Of a stretch of DNA of 64,000 bases, positions 46,200 through 55,944 are shown in pieces. The position numbers were made by a program, and so were the translations under genes. How positions within the stretch are numbered: position 1 is the first letter of the stretch; the number at the start of each line of letters is the position of its first letter. Source of the DNA: Chelativorans petroleitrophicus (GTDB lineage Bacteria > Pseudomonadota > Alphaproteobacteria > Rhizobiales > Rhizobiaceae); contig NZ_JAODNV010000005.1 in assembly GCF_025398195.1 (NCBI RefSeq), positions 1 through 64,000 of the forward strand, read 5' to 3'. The notes under the pieces were generated by a model that worked only from the letters and a program-made list of their open reading frames with translations, was not told the DNA's origin and did no database searches.

Positions 46200-46823
46200 A
46201 TGTCTACGGAATTGTGGTTGACCTTCATCATCGCTTCGCTGCCGGTGCATTTTTCTCCCGGGCCGAACAACGTTCTTGCCTTCTCACGCTCGTTGACGCA
46301 TGGCTACAAAGCAGCGCACCTCGCATCGCTCGGGCGTTACCCTGCCTATCTCCTCATCTTTCTTGCGGCAGGCTCCGGTCTCAGCCTTCTCCTTGCGGCT
46401 TCGCCGGTCGCCTTTGCGTCACTGAAATGGGGCGGCGCGCTTTATCTTGCCTGGGCGGGCTATCGACTTCTGCGCTCGGCAGGAACGGAAATGGGAATCG
46501 GGAAGGGACCGCGCCGCGAACCGCTCAGCCTCTACCAGTTCATGCGTGCGGAATTTCTGGTCGCCATCATGAATCCGAAGGCGATTCTCTTCGCCACTGC
46601 CTTTTACGCCCAATTCGTCACGCCCGGTCAGGCGGGTTTCGCGCGGCAGTTCGCGCAAATGGTGGCGGTCTCTCTCACGCTCGAATGGATTGCCGCGGGA
46701 TGCTTCTGCCTGCTCGGCGCCGGCATGGCGGGAGCGGCTCAGCGCACCGGGCTTCTTGCTTGGATCACGCGCGGGCTCGGCGCGATTCTAGTCGGTTTCG
46801 GCCTGCTCTTGGCTGCCTCCTGA
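46200..46823 (+). CDS. LysE/RhtB family amino acid exporter
   Basis: Encodes 207 residues with about six helices. FSPGPNNVLAFSRSLTHGY is the LysE/RhtB signature, and AIMNPKAILFATAFYAQFV the second conserved motif. Inner-membrane exporter of an amino acid or derivative. AAGGAGGGAGGA before the ATG sets the start. Divergent from the Lrp gene that probably controls it. Confidence 0.9.
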   Translation: MSTELWLTFIIASLPVHFSPGPNNVLAFSRSLTHGYKAAHLASLGRYPAYLLIFLAAGSGLSLLLAASPVAFASLKWGGALYLAWAGYRLLRSAGTEMGIGKGPRREPLSLYQFMRAEFLVAIMNPKAILFATAFYAQFVTPGQAGFARQFAQMVAVSLTLEWIAAGCFCLLGAGMAGAAQRTGLLAWITRGLGAILVGFGLLLAAS

Positions 46824-46877
46824 GGTGGGCGGCCGGAACAAAGGCAGCATCAACCATGCGCGGCCTTACGCAACGCC

Positions 46878-46907
46878 CTTGCGCAGGCACGAGGCTGCAT
46901 CCTATAT
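46878..46907 (+). promoter_or_regulatory. Candidate RpoH (heat-shock) promoter of clpP
   Basis: CTTGCG (46878-46883), 17 bases, CCTATAT (46901-46907). The -10 plus CGG matches the alphaproteobacterial heat-shock form CYTATNTNNG, and the spacing equals the S. meliloti RpoH1 pattern CTTGAA-N17-CCANAT. It is about 62 bases upstream of the clpP start. Confidence 0.5.
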
Positions 46908-46975
46908 CGGCAATGCACGGTATGGATACCTTGCGCCCCTAAAGGACGCGAACTGAACGAAAAGGTAACCCTTCA

Positions 46976-47608
46976 ATGGCCAATCCCGTCGAGACCGCGA
47001 TGAACCTTGTGCCGATGGTCGTCGAGCAGACGAACCGCGGCGAACGCGCCTATGACATCTTCTCGCGGCTCCTCAAGGAGCGGATCATCTTCATCACCGG
47101 CCCGGTGGAAGACGGCATGGCCTCTCTGGTCTGTGCCCAGCTTCTGTTCCTGGAGGCCGAGAATCCGAAGAAGGAGATCGCGCTCTACATCAATTCGCCC
47201 GGCGGAATCGTGACGAGCGGCATGGCCATTTACGACACCATGCAGTTCATCAAGCCGCCCGTCTCCACGCTCTGCATCGGCCAGGCCGCTTCGATGGGCT
47301 CGCTGCTTCTGACCGCCGGCGCCAAGGGCATGCGCTTTGCCACGCCCAATGCGCGCATCATGGTGCACCAGCCTTCCGGCGGCTTCCAGGGCCAGGCCTC
47401 GGATATCGAGCGTCACGCCCAGGACATCATCAAGCTGAAGCGGCGGCTGAACGAAATCTATGTGAAGCACACTGGACGCGATTACGACACGATCGAGCGT
47501 ACGCTTGACCGTGACCATTTCATGAATGCCGAGGAGGCGAGGGAGTTCGGCCTAATAGATAAGGTCATTACCTCGCGGGAGGCCCTTGAGGGGCCGGCGA
47601 CCACCTAG
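46976..47608 (+). CDS. clpP: ATP-dependent Clp protease proteolytic subunit
   Basis: Encodes 210 residues. Serine protease with Ser106 (GQAASMGSL), His131 (MVHQPSGG) and Asp180 (DRDHFM). YINSPGG and KEIALYI are typical. Forms the 14-mer chamber with ClpX (next gene) or ClpA. Starts [19 protein letters not shown], the usual rhizobial start. Confidence 0.98.
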   Translation: MANPVETAMNLVPMVVEQTNRGERAYDIFSRLLKERIIFITGPVEDGMASLVCAQLLFLEAENPKKEIALYINSPGGIVTSGMAIYDTMQFIKPPVSTLCIGQAASMGSLLLTAGAKGMRFATPNARIMVHQPSGGFQGQASDIERHAQDIIKLKRRLNEIYVKHTGRDYDTIERTLDRDHFMNAEEAREFGLIDKVITSREALEGPATT

Positions 47609-47758
47609 CCAGCGCGACTCCGCCCGGCAGCGGAACGAAATTAGCTGGGCGCAGTACTACTTCCGCCGAAATTTCCTGTTTCCTAAGCGCTGGCAAGTGC
47701 CTAGGTTAAGCCTATGTTGAGTATCGGCGCCTTAGGCTCTCGAGGGGATTCGATGACA

Positions 47759-47790
47759 CGCTTTCCGATTTGTATTTCGTACGGAAAGCG
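47759..47790 (+). repeat. Inverted repeat in the clpP-clpX interval
   Basis: CGCTTTCCG (47759-47767) and CGGAAAGCG (47782-47790) form a perfect 9-bp stem with a 14-base loop. There is no T-run, so it is not a classical terminator. It may be a processing or stability element in the clpPX message. Confidence 0.5.
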
Positions 47791-47880
47791 GGTTATGGAG
47801 CATAGCGGCGGGGATGCATGTATCCTTGCTCGCTCGTCCGGCGTGATAAAAGCGTCGGTGGTACTGAAAGGACGTGAGAT

Positions 47881-49155
47881 ATGAGCAAGATCAGCAACAG
47901 CGGCGGCGATTCCAAGAACACGCTGTACTGCTCCTTCTGCGGCAAGAGCCAGCATGAGGTGCGCAAGCTGATCGCAGGCCCGACCGTCTTCATTTGTGAT
48001 GAATGCGTCGAGCTGTGCATGGACATCATCCGCGAGGAGAACAAGTCCTCTATGGTGAAGTCGCGCGAGGGCGTTCCGACCCCGCAGGAGATCATGAAGG
48101 TTCTGGACGATTACGTGATCGGCCAGAACTACGCTAAGCGCGTTCTCTCGGTGGCCGTACACAACCATTACAAGCGGCTCGCCCACGCGGGCAAGAACAC
48201 CGATGTGGAACTCGCCAAATCCAACATCCTGCTGATCGGGCCGACGGGCTGCGGCAAGACGTTGCTTGCCCAGACGCTGGCGCGCATCATCGACGTGCCC
48301 TTCACCATGGCGGACGCCACCACGCTGACGGAGGCGGGCTATGTGGGCGAGGATGTGGAAAACATCATCCTCAAGCTTCTGCAGGCGGCCGACTACAACG
48401 TCGAGCGGGCGCAGCGCGGTATCGTCTATATCGACGAGATCGACAAGATTTCGCGCAAGTCCGACAATCCCTCGATCACACGTGACGTCTCAGGCGAGGG
48501 TGTGCAGCAGGCACTGCTAAAGATCATGGAAGGCACGATTGCATCCGTGCCGCCCCAGGGCGGGCGCAAGCATCCGCAGCAGGAGTTCCTGCAGGTCGAC
48601 ACGTCCTCGATCCTCTTCATCTGTGGCGGCGCCTTCGCTGGGCTGGAAAAGATCATCTCCGATCGTGGCCGCAAGACCTCCATAGGCTTCGGCGCGAATG
48701 TGTCTGCGCCTGAAGACCGCCGCGCCGGTGAGCTCTTGCGTCAGGTGGAGCCGGAGGATCTGCTGAAGTTCGGTCTCATCCCCGAATTCGTCGGCCGTCT
48801 GCCGGTGCTGGCGACGCTGGAAGATCTCGACGAGGACGCGCTGGTACAGATTCTGACGGAGCCCAAGAATGCGCTCGTCAAACAGTATCAGCGCCTGTTC
48901 GAGATGGAGAATGTGGAGCTTACCTTCCACGAGAACGCGCTGAGGGCGATTGCCAAGCGGGCCATCGAGCGGAAGACGGGTGCGCGCGGTTTGCGCTCCA
49001 TCATGGAGGCGATCCTGCTCGACACCATGTTCGAACTGCCGGCGCTTGAGGGGGTGCAGGAGGTCGTCATCTCCGACGAGGTGGTGGCCGGCAATGCGAG
49101 GCCCCTTTACATCTACGCCGAGCGCGAGAAGGAAAAAGGCAGCGTCAGCGCGTGA
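47881..49155 (+). CDS. clpX: ATP-dependent Clp protease ATP-binding subunit ClpX
   Basis: Encodes 424 residues. N-terminal zinc-binding domain with Cys17, Cys20, Cys39 and Cys42, then an AAA+ module: [15 protein letters not shown] (Walker A), [11 protein letters not shown] (Walker B), pore loop GYVGEDVEN and sensor residues [10 protein letters not shown]. Unfolds substrates, including CtrA in relatives, for ClpP. Starts 272 bases after clpP, so it may have its own promoter. Confidence 0.98.
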   Translation: MSKISNSGGDSKNTLYCSFCGKSQHEVRKLIAGPTVFICDECVELCMDIIREENKSSMVKSREGVPTPQEIMKVLDDYVIGQNYAKRVLSVAVHNHYKRLAHAGKNTDVELAKSNILLIGPTGCGKTLLAQTLARIIDVPFTMADATTLTEAGYVGEDVENIILKLLQAADYNVERAQRGIVYIDEIDKISRKSDNPSITRDVSGEGVQQALLKIMEGTIASVPPQGGRKHPQQEFLQVDTSSILFICGGAFAGLEKIISDRGRKTSIGFGANVSAPEDRRAGELLRQVEPEDLLKFGLIPEFVGRLPVLATLEDLDEDALVQILTEPKNALVKQYQRLFEMENVELTFHENALRAIAKRAIERKTGARGLRSIMEAILLDTMFELPALEGVQEVVISDEVVAGNARPLYIYAEREKEKGSVSA

Positions 49156-49235
49156 GCGGAGCCAGAGGCGAGCGGAAAGGCGATATAGCGATGCCGAGCG
49201 TCGCATTGCGAGTGGTCCGCCCGCTGAATCGCGCC

Positions 49236-49264
49236 CTTGATATTGGCAGCCATCGCCTCCACTT
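49236..49264 (+). promoter_or_regulatory. Candidate RpoH (heat-shock) promoter of lon
   Basis: CTTGAT (49236-49241), 17 bases, CCACTT (49259-49264), with a C two bases before. One mismatch in each hexamer from CNCTTGAA-N17-CCANAT. About 130 bases before the lon start. Confidence 0.5.
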
Positions 49265-49400
49265 AAGGAGCAAGCGGTGGCGGTTTCGTTTCCCGGAATT
49301 GGTGTTGCAGATGGCAAGCCTTCAGGGGCGAAACGTGGCCTTCCAATTGTGATCTCCGCGGCCCCGGTGCTATGCGGCTGCGGCTTGAAAGGCACAAAAA

Positions 49401-51815
49401 ATGACAGAAGCAAACAAGACTTCCGGCGAAATGCTGTTTCCGGTGTTGCCTCTGCGCGACATCGTGGTGTTTCCGCACATGATCGTGCCTCTGTTCGTGG
49501 GGCGCGAGAAGTCGATCAGAGCGCTGGAAGAGGTGATGAGCGCCGAAAAGCAGGTGCTGCTGGCGACTCAGATGAATGCGGCTGATGACGATCCGGAGCC
49601 CAGCGCGATTTACGACGTCGGCACGGTTGCGAACGTCCTGCAGCTGCTGAAGCTGCCCGACGGCACGGTCAAGGTGCTTGTCGAGGGCGCGGCCCGCGCG
49701 AAGATCACCGGCTTCACAGGGCGCGAGGACTTCCATGAGGCGAATGCCACGATCCTTCATGCGCCGAGCGAGGACCGGATCGAGATCGAGGCGCTGGCGC
49801 GCTCCGTCATCGCCGACTTCGAGAACTATGTGAAGCTCAACAAAAAGATTTCGCCCGAGGTTGTGGGCGCGGTGAGCCAGATCGAGGATTACGCCAAGCT
49901 CGCTGACACTGTCGCTTCGCATCTGGCGATCAAGATCCCCGAGAAGCAGGAGATGCTGGCCACGCTCTCGGTGCGCGAGCGCCTGGAAAAGGCCATGGGC
50001 TTCATGGAGGCCGAGATCTCCGTGCTCCAGGTGGAGAAGCGCATCCGCTCGCGCGTCAAGCGCCAGATGGAGAAGACGCAGCGCGAGTACTATCTGAATG
50101 AGCAGATGAAGGCCATTCAGAAGGAACTCGGCGAGGGGGAGGATGGCCGCAACGAGATCACGGAGCTCGAGGAGCGCATCAAGAAGACGAAGCTCTCCAA
50201 GGAGGCGCGCGAGAAGGCGGAAGCCGAGCTGAAGAAGCTGCAGACCATGTCGCCTATGTCTGCGGAGGCGACCGTGGTGCGCAACTATCTCGACTGGCTG
50301 CTGTCCATCCCTTGGAAGAACAATTCCAAGGTGCGCATCGACCTGTCCTATGCCGAGGAGGTGCTCGACGCCGACCATTACGGTCTGGAAAAGGTCAAGG
50401 AGCGCATCATCGAGTATCTGGCGGTCCAGAGCCGGCAGAAGAAGATCAAGGGTCCCATCCTGTGCCTTGTTGGCCCTCCTGGAGTCGGCAAGACGTCGCT
50501 CGGCAAGTCGATCGCGCGCGCTACGGGCCGCGAGTTCGTGCGCATGGCGCTGGGCGGCGTGCGGGATGAGGCGGAGATCCGCGGCCACCGGCGTACCTAT
50601 ATCGGCTCGATGCCCGGCAAGGTGATCCAGTCGATGCGAAAGGCCAAGAAGTCCAATCCGCTCTTCCTGCTCGACGAGATCGACAAGATGGGCATGGACT
50701 TCCGCGGCGATCCCTCGTCGGCGCTGCTTGAGGTGCTCGATCCGGAGCAGAACTCGACCTTCATGGATCACTACCTCGAGGTCGAATACGACCTGTCGAG
50801 CGTGATGTTCGTGACGACGGCGAATACGCTGAACATTCCGCCGGCCCTGATGGACCGGATGGAGATCATCCGTATCGCCGGCTACACGGAAGACGAGAAG
50901 GTCGAGATCGCCAAGCGGCATCTCCTGCCCAAGGCCGTGCGCGAACATGCCTTGAAGCCCGGCGAGTTCTCGGTATCCGACGGCGCACTGCAGACCATCA
51001 TCCGCACCTACACGCGGGAGGCCGGCGTGCGTAACCTTGAGCGTGAGCTGATGAAACTGGCGCGCAAGGCCGTCACCGAGATCCTGAAGACGGGCAAGGA
51101 GAGTGTCGAGATCACCGAGGAGAACCTGTCCCAGTATCTCGGCGTGCCGCGGTTCCGCTTTGGCCAGGCCGAGGGCGAGGATCAGGTGGGCGTGGTCACA
51201 GGCCTTGCCTGGACGGAGGTTGGCGGCGAGCTGCTGACCATCGAGGGTGTCATGATGCCCGGCAAGGGCAAGATGACGGTCACCGGCAACCTGCGTGATG
51301 TGATGAAGGAATCGATCTCTGCGGCGGCATCCTATGTCCGCTCTCGCGCTGTCGATTTCGGAATCGAGCCGCCCATCTTCGACAAGAAGGACATCCACGT
51401 GCACGTGCCGGAAGGCGCGACGCCCAAGGATGGACCTTCGGCCGGCGTGGCCATGGTGACGGCGATCGTCTCCGTGATGACCGGCATCCCGGTGCGCAAG
51501 GACATCGCCATGACGGGCGAGATCACGCTGCGCGGACGGGTGCTGCCGATCGGTGGCCTGAAGGAAAAGCTGCTCGCGGCGCTTCGCGGCGGCATCAAGA
51601 AGGTGCTGATCCCGGAAGAAAACGCCAAGGATCTGGCCGATATTCCAGAGAACGTGAAGAACGGTCTGGAGATCGTCCCGGTCAGCCGTGTCGGCGAGGT
51701 TCTGGAGCACGCGCTCGTGCGCAAGCCGGAACCCATTGAATGGGTGGAACCGGTTGGAACTCCCGCCAAGGTAGAGGTGGGCGAGGAAGCGGGGCAGCAG
51801 ACCGTCGCCCATTGA
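49401..51815 (+). CDS. lon: ATP-dependent Lon protease
   Basis: Encodes 804 residues. N-terminal substrate-binding LON domain ([23 protein letters not shown]), coiled-coil region (170-240), AAA+ module with Walker A GPPGVGKT and [10 protein letters not shown], and a protease domain with nucleophile Ser680 ([10 protein letters not shown]) and Lys in GGLKEKL. Degrades misfolded and regulatory proteins. In related alphaproteobacteria these include cell-cycle regulators such as CcrM. A terminator follows at 51842. Confidence 0.98.
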   Translation: MTEANKTSGEMLFPVLPLRDIVVFPHMIVPLFVGREKSIRALEEVMSAEKQVLLATQMNAADDDPEPSAIYDVGTVANVLQLLKLPDGTVKVLVEGAARAKITGFTGREDFHEANATILHAPSEDRIEIEALARSVIADFENYVKLNKKISPEVVGAVSQIEDYAKLADTVASHLAIKIPEKQEMLATLSVRERLEKAMGFMEAEISVLQVEKRIRSRVKRQMEKTQREYYLNEQMKAIQKELGEGEDGRNEITELEERIKKTKLSKEAREKAEAELKKLQTMSPMSAEATVVRNYLDWLLSIPWKNNSKVRIDLSYAEEVLDADHYGLEKVKERIIEYLAVQSRQKKIKGPILCLVGPPGVGKTSLGKSIARATGREFVRMALGGVRDEAEIRGHRRTYIGSMPGKVIQSMRKAKKSNPLFLLDEIDKMGMDFRGDPSSALLEVLDPEQNSTFMDHYLEVEYDLSSVMFVTTANTLNIPPALMDRMEIIRIAGYTEDEKVEIAKRHLLPKAVREHALKPGEFSVSDGALQTIIRTYTREAGVRNLERELMKLARKAVTEILKTGKESVEITEENLSQYLGVPRFRFGQAEGEDQVGVVTGLAWTEVGGELLTIEGVMMPGKGKMTVTGNLRDVMKESISAAASYVRSRAVDFGIEPPIFDKKDIHVHVPEGATPKDGPSAGVAMVTAIVSVMTGIPVRKDIAMTGEITLRGRVLPIGGLKEKLLAALRGGIKKVLIPEENAKDLADIPENVKNGLEIVPVSRVGEVLEHALVRKPEPIEWVEPVGTPAKVEVGEEAGQQTVAH

Positions 51816-51841
51816 ACCGGTCCTGAAGGCACCAGAATGCG

Positions 51842-51870
51842 AGCCGGCCTATTTTGGGCCGGCTTTTTTT
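51842..51870 (+). terminator. Intrinsic terminator after lon
   Basis: AGCCGGCC (51842-51849), loop, GGCCGGCT (51857-51864), then T to 51870. Begins 26 bases after the lon stop. Confidence 0.85.
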
Positions 51871-52008
51871 ACTGAAAACCGCGGAAAACCGCGCTTTTTC
51901 CCTTGTCATGTCGCATTTCGCACTTGGTGAGCCATAAACTTCTTCATAGACTGCAAACTCGCCGGTTGAGTCGCTATCCGGCGGTAATCAGGAAGGGGTT
52001 TGTTGTTT

Positions 52009-52281
52009 ATGAACAAGAACGAACTAGTCTCCGCCGTTGCCGACAAGGCCAACCTTTCCAAGGGGGATGCTCAGTCGGCAGTGGACGCGGTCTTCTCCGT
52101 CATCACCGAAGAGCTGAAGAAGGGCGGCGACGTTCGGCTCGTCGGCTTTGGCAATTTCAGCGTGTCGCGGCGCGAAGCCTCCACTGGCCGCAACCCGCAG
52201 ACCGGTGCGGAGGTGAAGATTCCGGCGCGGAACGTGCCCAAGTTCTCGGCGGGTAAGGGCCTCAAGGACGCCGTCAACTGA
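52009..52281 (+). CDS. hupB: HU family DNA-binding protein
   Basis: Encodes 90 residues. MNKNELVSAVADKANLSK, VRLVGFGNFSVSRREASTGRNPQTG and PAFSAG-like KFSAGKGLKDAV make it a standard HU. Nucleoid protein that bends DNA. ATG 52009 is the canonical start. Its 195-base upstream gap from lon holds the lon terminator and a possible -35 CTTGGT near 51922-51928. Confidence 0.97.
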   Translation: MNKNELVSAVADKANLSKGDAQSAVDAVFSVITEELKKGGDVRLVGFGNFSVSRREASTGRNPQTGAEVKIPARNVPKFSAGKGLKDAVN

Positions 52282-52311
52282 CGCGCAAAGCAATCGCTTT
52301 ACGAGGAGAAG

Positions 52312-52342
52312 AGCCGGGCCAGTCCCGGCTTTTCAGTTTTTT
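52312..52342 (+). terminator. Intrinsic terminator after hupB
   Basis: AGCCGGG (52312-52318), loop CCAGT, CCCGGCT (52324-52330), then TTT and a six-T run ending at 52342. Confidence 0.75.
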
Positions 52343-52361
52343 GGGTGCCCGCCATCCACCA

Positions 52362-52449
52362 TCATCCCGGAAGCGGCGCAGCGGTTTTCCGGAACCAGTA
52401 GCGCCATTGCCTTCTGGGTTCCGGTTCTCGCTCCGCCGGCGGGGATGAC
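52362..52449. repeat. Candidate dispersed palindromic intergenic element
   Basis: Bounded by TCATCCC (52362-52368) and GGGATGA (52442-52448), it holds further imperfect complementary blocks (CGGTTTTCCGGAACCAG and TGGGTTCCGGTTCTCG). This looks like the palindromic repeats scattered in rhizobial genomes. Copy number cannot be seen from one window. Confidence 0.45.
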
Positions 52450-52477
52450 GTAAGAAGGCCGCCGGCTCCATCCCGCT

Positions 52478-54238
52478 TTAATCACCGACAGCCACGCCCT
52501 CGCGTCGCGGGTCGGCGCCGCCTTGAAGGCCGTCCGGCGTGATGGCGACACCGTGCAGGCCTGAGTTCAGTTCCGTAACACGTGTCTCGAAACCGAGCGC
52601 CTGCAGGTCGTCGGCTAGCTCCTCTGCCGGTGTGCCGGCTTCCAGATCGTAAGTGCCGAACCGGTTGGAAAGATGCGGCAGGGAAACCGCCTGCTGCATG
52701 TCCATCTTCCAGTCCACGAGCGCGATGATGGCGTTGGCGACATAGGGGATGATGTTGCTGCCGCCGGGCGAGCCCAGCGCGAAGACGGGTTTACCCTCTT
52801 TCAGGATAATCGTCGGTGACATGGACGAGCGCGGGCGTTTGCCGGGCTCGACACGATTGGCCACCGCCTCACCGCCGTTTTGGGGCGAGAAGGCGAAGTC
52901 CGTGAGCTGGTTGTTGAGCAGGAAGCCCGCCGCCATCTGCCGCGAGCCGAAGCCGCTTTCGATCGAGGTGGTCATGGAGGCGATGTTGCCTTCTTCGTCG
53001 ACGATGACGAAGTGGCTGGTGGAGGGAAGCTCCGGAGCGATGCCGGGGAGGCGGAACTCGGCCTTGTCCCATGGCGGCGTTCCCGCCTTCACTTCCTCCG
53101 CCGGCAGAGCCGTAGTCCGGCGGATGAGGGCGGCGCGCTCCTCCAGATAGCTGGCGTTCAGCAGCCCCTGCGGCATGGAGACGAAATCGCTGTCGGCCAT
53201 GTACATATCGCGGTCCGCAAAGGCCAGCCGTGTGGCCTCGCCAATGATGCGCCAGCTTTCCGGGTCGTCAGGGCCGAGTGCGGCGAGATTGAAGTGGGAA
53301 ACCATGCCGAGGATTTGCCCGATGGTGAGGGCGCCGGAGGAGGGTGGCCCCATTCCGCACACATCAAGCCCGCGATAGGGTACGCAAACGGCGGGCCGCT
53401 GCTTTACTTCGTAGGATGCAAGGTCCTCCAGTGACAGAAGGCCCGGGTTGGTCGGATGGTTGCGCACCGCCTCCACGATCTTTTGCGCAATGTCGCCGGT
53501 ATAAAAGGCGTCCGCGCCCTCTTGGGCAATGGTGCGCAGGGTGGCTGCATAATCCGGGTTCTTCAGAATCGTGCCCGCGGCAATCGGCTCGCCGGATTCA
53601 TCATAGAAATAGGCGCGCGCGGCAGGCTCCTGGTCCAGCTTGCCTCGGTCGTCGGCGATTTGCGTGTGAAGCCTCGGGGAGACCTCGAAGCCCGCTTCCG
53701 CAAGTTCGATGGCGGACTCGAACAGATCTGCCCATTCGTGCTTTCCATAGCGCTGGTGTACCGCTTCCATTAGCCGCACGACACCCGGCGTGCCCACCGA
53801 CCGGCCGCCGATCACGGCGTCGAAGAAAGCCATGGGTTCGCCGTCTTCAAGAAAGAGGTCGTCCGAAGCGGCCATGGGCGCGGTTTCCCGCCCGTCGAAG
53901 GTAGTGATCTCACCCGTCTGCGCATCGTACCAGACGAGGAAGGCGCCGCCGCCAAGCCCGGAAGATTGCGGCTCCACCAAGCCAAGCACGGTCTGGACCG
54001 CGACCAGCGCGTCGGCCGCGCTGCCGCCCTGGCGCAGCACGTCGAGCCCTGCCTGCGCTGCAAGCGGATTGGCAGCCACGACCATTTGTTTGCTGGCTGA
54101 AACCAGCTCCTTTTCTTCCACGCCGCTGGCGATCTCCGGGGCGACCGTGTCGGAAGCCTGCTGCGTGAAAGCGGGCGTTGAAAGGAAGAGCGCCAGCATC
54201 AATGCGCCGGCGGCACCTCGCCGATGTGCCAAAACCAT
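52478..54238 (-). CDS. ggt: Gamma-glutamyltransferase
   Basis: Encodes 586 residues. Signal peptide (to about residue 25), NPLAAQAGLDVLRQGGSAADA, GLGGGAFLVWYDA, DGRETAP and the autoprocessing site LPSTSHFVIVD, where Thr407 becomes the nucleophile of the small subunit. GSPGGSNIIPYV closes the active site. Hydrolyses glutathione and gamma-glutamyl amides in the periplasm. The start codon directly abuts the lipB stop. Confidence 0.95.
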   Translation of the reverse strand: MVLAHRRGAAGALMLALFLSTPAFTQQASDTVAPEIASGVEEKELVSASKQMVVAANPLAAQAGLDVLRQGGSAADALVAVQTVLGLVEPQSSGLGGGAFLVWYDAQTGEITTFDGRETAPMAASDDLFLEDGEPMAFFDAVIGGRSVGTPGVVRLMEAVHQRYGKHEWADLFESAIELAEAGFEVSPRLHTQIADDRGKLDQEPAARAYFYDESGEPIAAGTILKNPDYAATLRTIAQEGADAFYTGDIAQKIVEAVRNHPTNPGLLSLEDLASYEVKQRPAVCVPYRGLDVCGMGPPSSGALTIGQILGMVSHFNLAALGPDDPESWRIIGEATRLAFADRDMYMADSDFVSMPQGLLNASYLEERAALIRRTTALPAEEVKAGTPPWDKAEFRLPGIAPELPSTSHFVIVDEEGNIASMTTSIESGFGSRQMAAGFLLNNQLTDFAFSPQNGGEAVANRVEPGKRPRSSMSPTIILKEGKPVFALGSPGGSNIIPYVANAIIALVDWKMDMQQAVSLPHLSNRFGTYDLEAGTPAEELADDLQALGFETRVTELNSGLHGVAITPDGLQGGADPRREGVAVGD

Positions 54239-54979
54239 CTAAAGTACTCCTTCCAATAGCCCCCCCTGAAACATATTGGCCGGCCCGAAAACCTCCTCAA
54301 AGGCCTGCTTCAGTTCCACATCGAAATCCTCGAGTGTCACCGGCAGGCCGAGATCCACCAGGCTCGTGACGCCAAAGCCGGAGACACCGCACGGCACGAT
54401 TCCGGAAAAATGCGATAGCTCCGGTTCCACATTCACCGCGATGCCATGAAAGCTCACCCACCGGCGTAGGCGGATGCCGATCGCGGCAATCTTGTCTTCC
54501 ATGGGTGCGCCGTCAGGAAGTGGCGCCTTGTCCGGTCGCACCACCCAGACGCCGACACGCCCCTCGCGCCGTTCGCCCTTCACATTAAAGCGGGCGAGCG
54601 CGCGGATGATCCATTCCTCGAGCGCGCGCACAAAGGCGCGCACGTCCTCGCGGCGGCGCTTCAGATCCAACATGACATAGGCGACGCGCTGCCCGGGCCC
54701 GTGATAGGTGTATTCGCCGCCGCGCCCGGTCTTGTAGACGGGAAAACGGTCCGGCTGGAGCAGGTCGCGCGGGTCGGCGTTCGTGCCGGCCGTGTAGAGG
54801 GGCGGGTGCTCGACCAGCCAGACCAGTTCGTCCGCCGTCCCGGCACGAATCGCGTCGGCGCGCGCTTCCATGACGGACAGGGCTGCATCATAGGGTGTCA
54901 GGCCTTTTTCGATCCGCCACTGCACCGGAGGAAACCCGTCCTGCGGAAAAAAGGTGGAAGCTGGGGTTATCTGGTTCAT
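54239..54979 (-). CDS. lipB: Octanoyl-[ACP]:protein octanoyltransferase
   Basis: Encodes 246 residues. [40 protein letters not shown], catalytic Lys163 (DKIAAIGI) and Cys197 ([13 protein letters not shown]). Moves octanoyl from ACP to lipoyl domains of dehydrogenase complexes. The ATG at 54979 begins the conserved region. Upstream DNA carries a perfect palindrome at 55070-55089. Confidence 0.96.
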   Translation of the reverse strand: MNQITPASTFFPQDGFPPVQWRIEKGLTPYDAALSVMEARADAIRAGTADELVWLVEHPPLYTAGTNADPRDLLQPDRFPVYKTGRGGEYTYHGPGQRVAYVMLDLKRRREDVRAFVRALEEWIIRALARFNVKGERREGRVGVWVVRPDKAPLPDGAPMEDKIAAIGIRLRRWVSFHGIAVNVEPELSHFSGIVPCGVSGFGVTSLVDLGLPVTLEDFDVELKQAFEEVFGPANMFQGGLLEGVL

Positions 54980-55069
54980 GCCGCTGTGCGATCGATTCTG
55001 ATTAGAGGGAGGAAGGATCCGCAAAGACCAGCCGCGGATGGGTATCTCGGCAGCGTTCTCCCAAGCAGT

Positions 55070-55089
55070 TAAGTGTGCCATCACACTTA
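55070..55089. promoter_or_regulatory. Perfect 8-bp-arm palindrome, candidate operator
   Basis: TAAGTGTG-CCAT-CACACTTA, 91 bases upstream of lipB and 190 before the small membrane gene. The shape suits a dimeric repressor. I cannot name the regulator. Confidence 0.5.
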
Positions 55090-55278
55090 TAGCACCTGTT
55101 CGCACTTGTGAGCATCACTGGGGTCGCAAAGGACTGATGCACGCGCGACGGCGGGAAGCCCGCACCAACAGACCAGGGCTCAATTGTGCGCAATCACTTG
55201 GGGATTCACAGCGGCTTGAACGAGTCTCCGCGCCGCGTAAAATGCCGGCCGGATGCCAATGGCAACAAGGAAACGGGC

Positions 55279-55431
55279 ATGACACTGCGCCAGCTTTTTG
55301 GAGGTGCCATCGGTTTCGTGGCAGCGATGCTGGTGGCGGATTTTCTTTTCGGAATCCTACCTACGCCTGAGGAAACACTGGCCCTCGCCGTCAGCGTTGG
55401 CATCGGGCTTCTGGTTCAGAACGTGGTTTAG
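55279..55431 (+). CDS. Small membrane protein of unknown function (50 residues)
   Basis: MTLRQLFGG is followed by two hydrophobic stretches (about 8-25 and 33-50) separated by PTPEET, a simple helical hairpin. AAGGAAACGGGC before the ATG gives a fair ribosome site. I recognise no family. It lies between lipB (divergent) and the tRNA. Confidence 0.6.
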   Translation: MTLRQLFGGAIGFVAAMLVADFLFGILPTPEETLALAVSVGIGLLVQNVV

Positions 55432-55493
55432 GCTGCGCTCCGGCCGGCGCGGGATGAAGCGCAAATCTTTGCGCGAATTCACCCGTCGGCGGT

Positions 55494-55522
55494 CTTGTTT
55501 CGCGGCAGGCGATTTGCTACAT
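55494..55522 (+). promoter_or_regulatory. Candidate promoter of tRNA-Leu
   Basis: CTTGTT (55494-55499), 17 bases, CTACAT (55517-55522). Close to CTTGAC-N17-CTATAT. The predicted start is about 29 bases upstream of the mature tRNA. Confidence 0.6.
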
Positions 55523-55557
55523 GCCCCCTGCCGGATCGAGCCGGCCCTTCGTTACGA

Positions 55558-55642
55558 GCGGTCGTGGCGGAATTGGTAGACGCGCAGCGTTGAGGTCGCT
55601 GTGGGGCAACCCGTGGAAGTTCGAGTCTTCTCGACCGCACCA
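55558..55642 (+). tRNA. tRNA-Leu (anticodon GAG)
   Basis: 85 bases including encoded CCA. The acceptor stem GCGGTCG pairs perfectly with CGACCGC. D-arm with AATTGGTAGAC, anticodon stem CAGCG/CGCTG with loop TTGAGGT (anticodon GAG), long class II variable arm (TGGGGCAACCCGTG) and GTTCGAGTC T-arm. Reads CTC and CTT leucine codons. Confidence 0.95.
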
Positions 55643-55944
55643 AACCCTTGAAATCCTACTTTATTTTCAATGTAGGGTGTCCCTCTTCAGAAGGCCGTGG
55701 GACACATAACCGTCCCCAAGGCGCTAACGCCCATTATCGAACGCAACCCGCGTGGCAATAAACCCTTGCGACTCATCCGCCCGCGGGCTTTTTATCGCTG
55801 CGGCGGGTGTGCGCACCGCGCGTTTGCGAAGCGATCGCTATAAGCTATTGAAACTGCGCATCGTGCCTCCCGAAAATCGATTCAGATTTTTGGGGGATAC
55901 TGTAGAGGTGGCATTCGCCGCCACGTCGACGCAAGGAGAGCGCC
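55643..55944. other. Intergenic region between tRNA-Leu and mgtE with one hairpin
   Basis: 302 bases. GTGTCCC (55677-55683) and GGGACAC (55699-55705) form a perfect stem with no T-run. A GC-rich block and CTTTTTATCG follow near 55780-55800. I see no gene and no recognisable magnesium riboswitch. It ends in AAGGAGAG, the mgtE ribosome site. Confidence 0.5.

Noticed and set aside
49263-51812. Long open frame (849 codons) on the minus strand
   Set aside because: It mirrors lon almost end to end, is His/Leu/Arg-rich and has no family motifs. It arises from the GC-rich codon bias of lon.
55558-55944. tRNA-Leu as an integration site of a mobile island
   Set aside because: No integrase, no direct repeat of the tRNA 3' end and normal core genes (mgtE) follow.
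55643-55944. Magnesium-sensing riboswitch before mgtE
   Set aside because: One simple hairpin is visible but none of the conserved M-box or mgtA-leader features.
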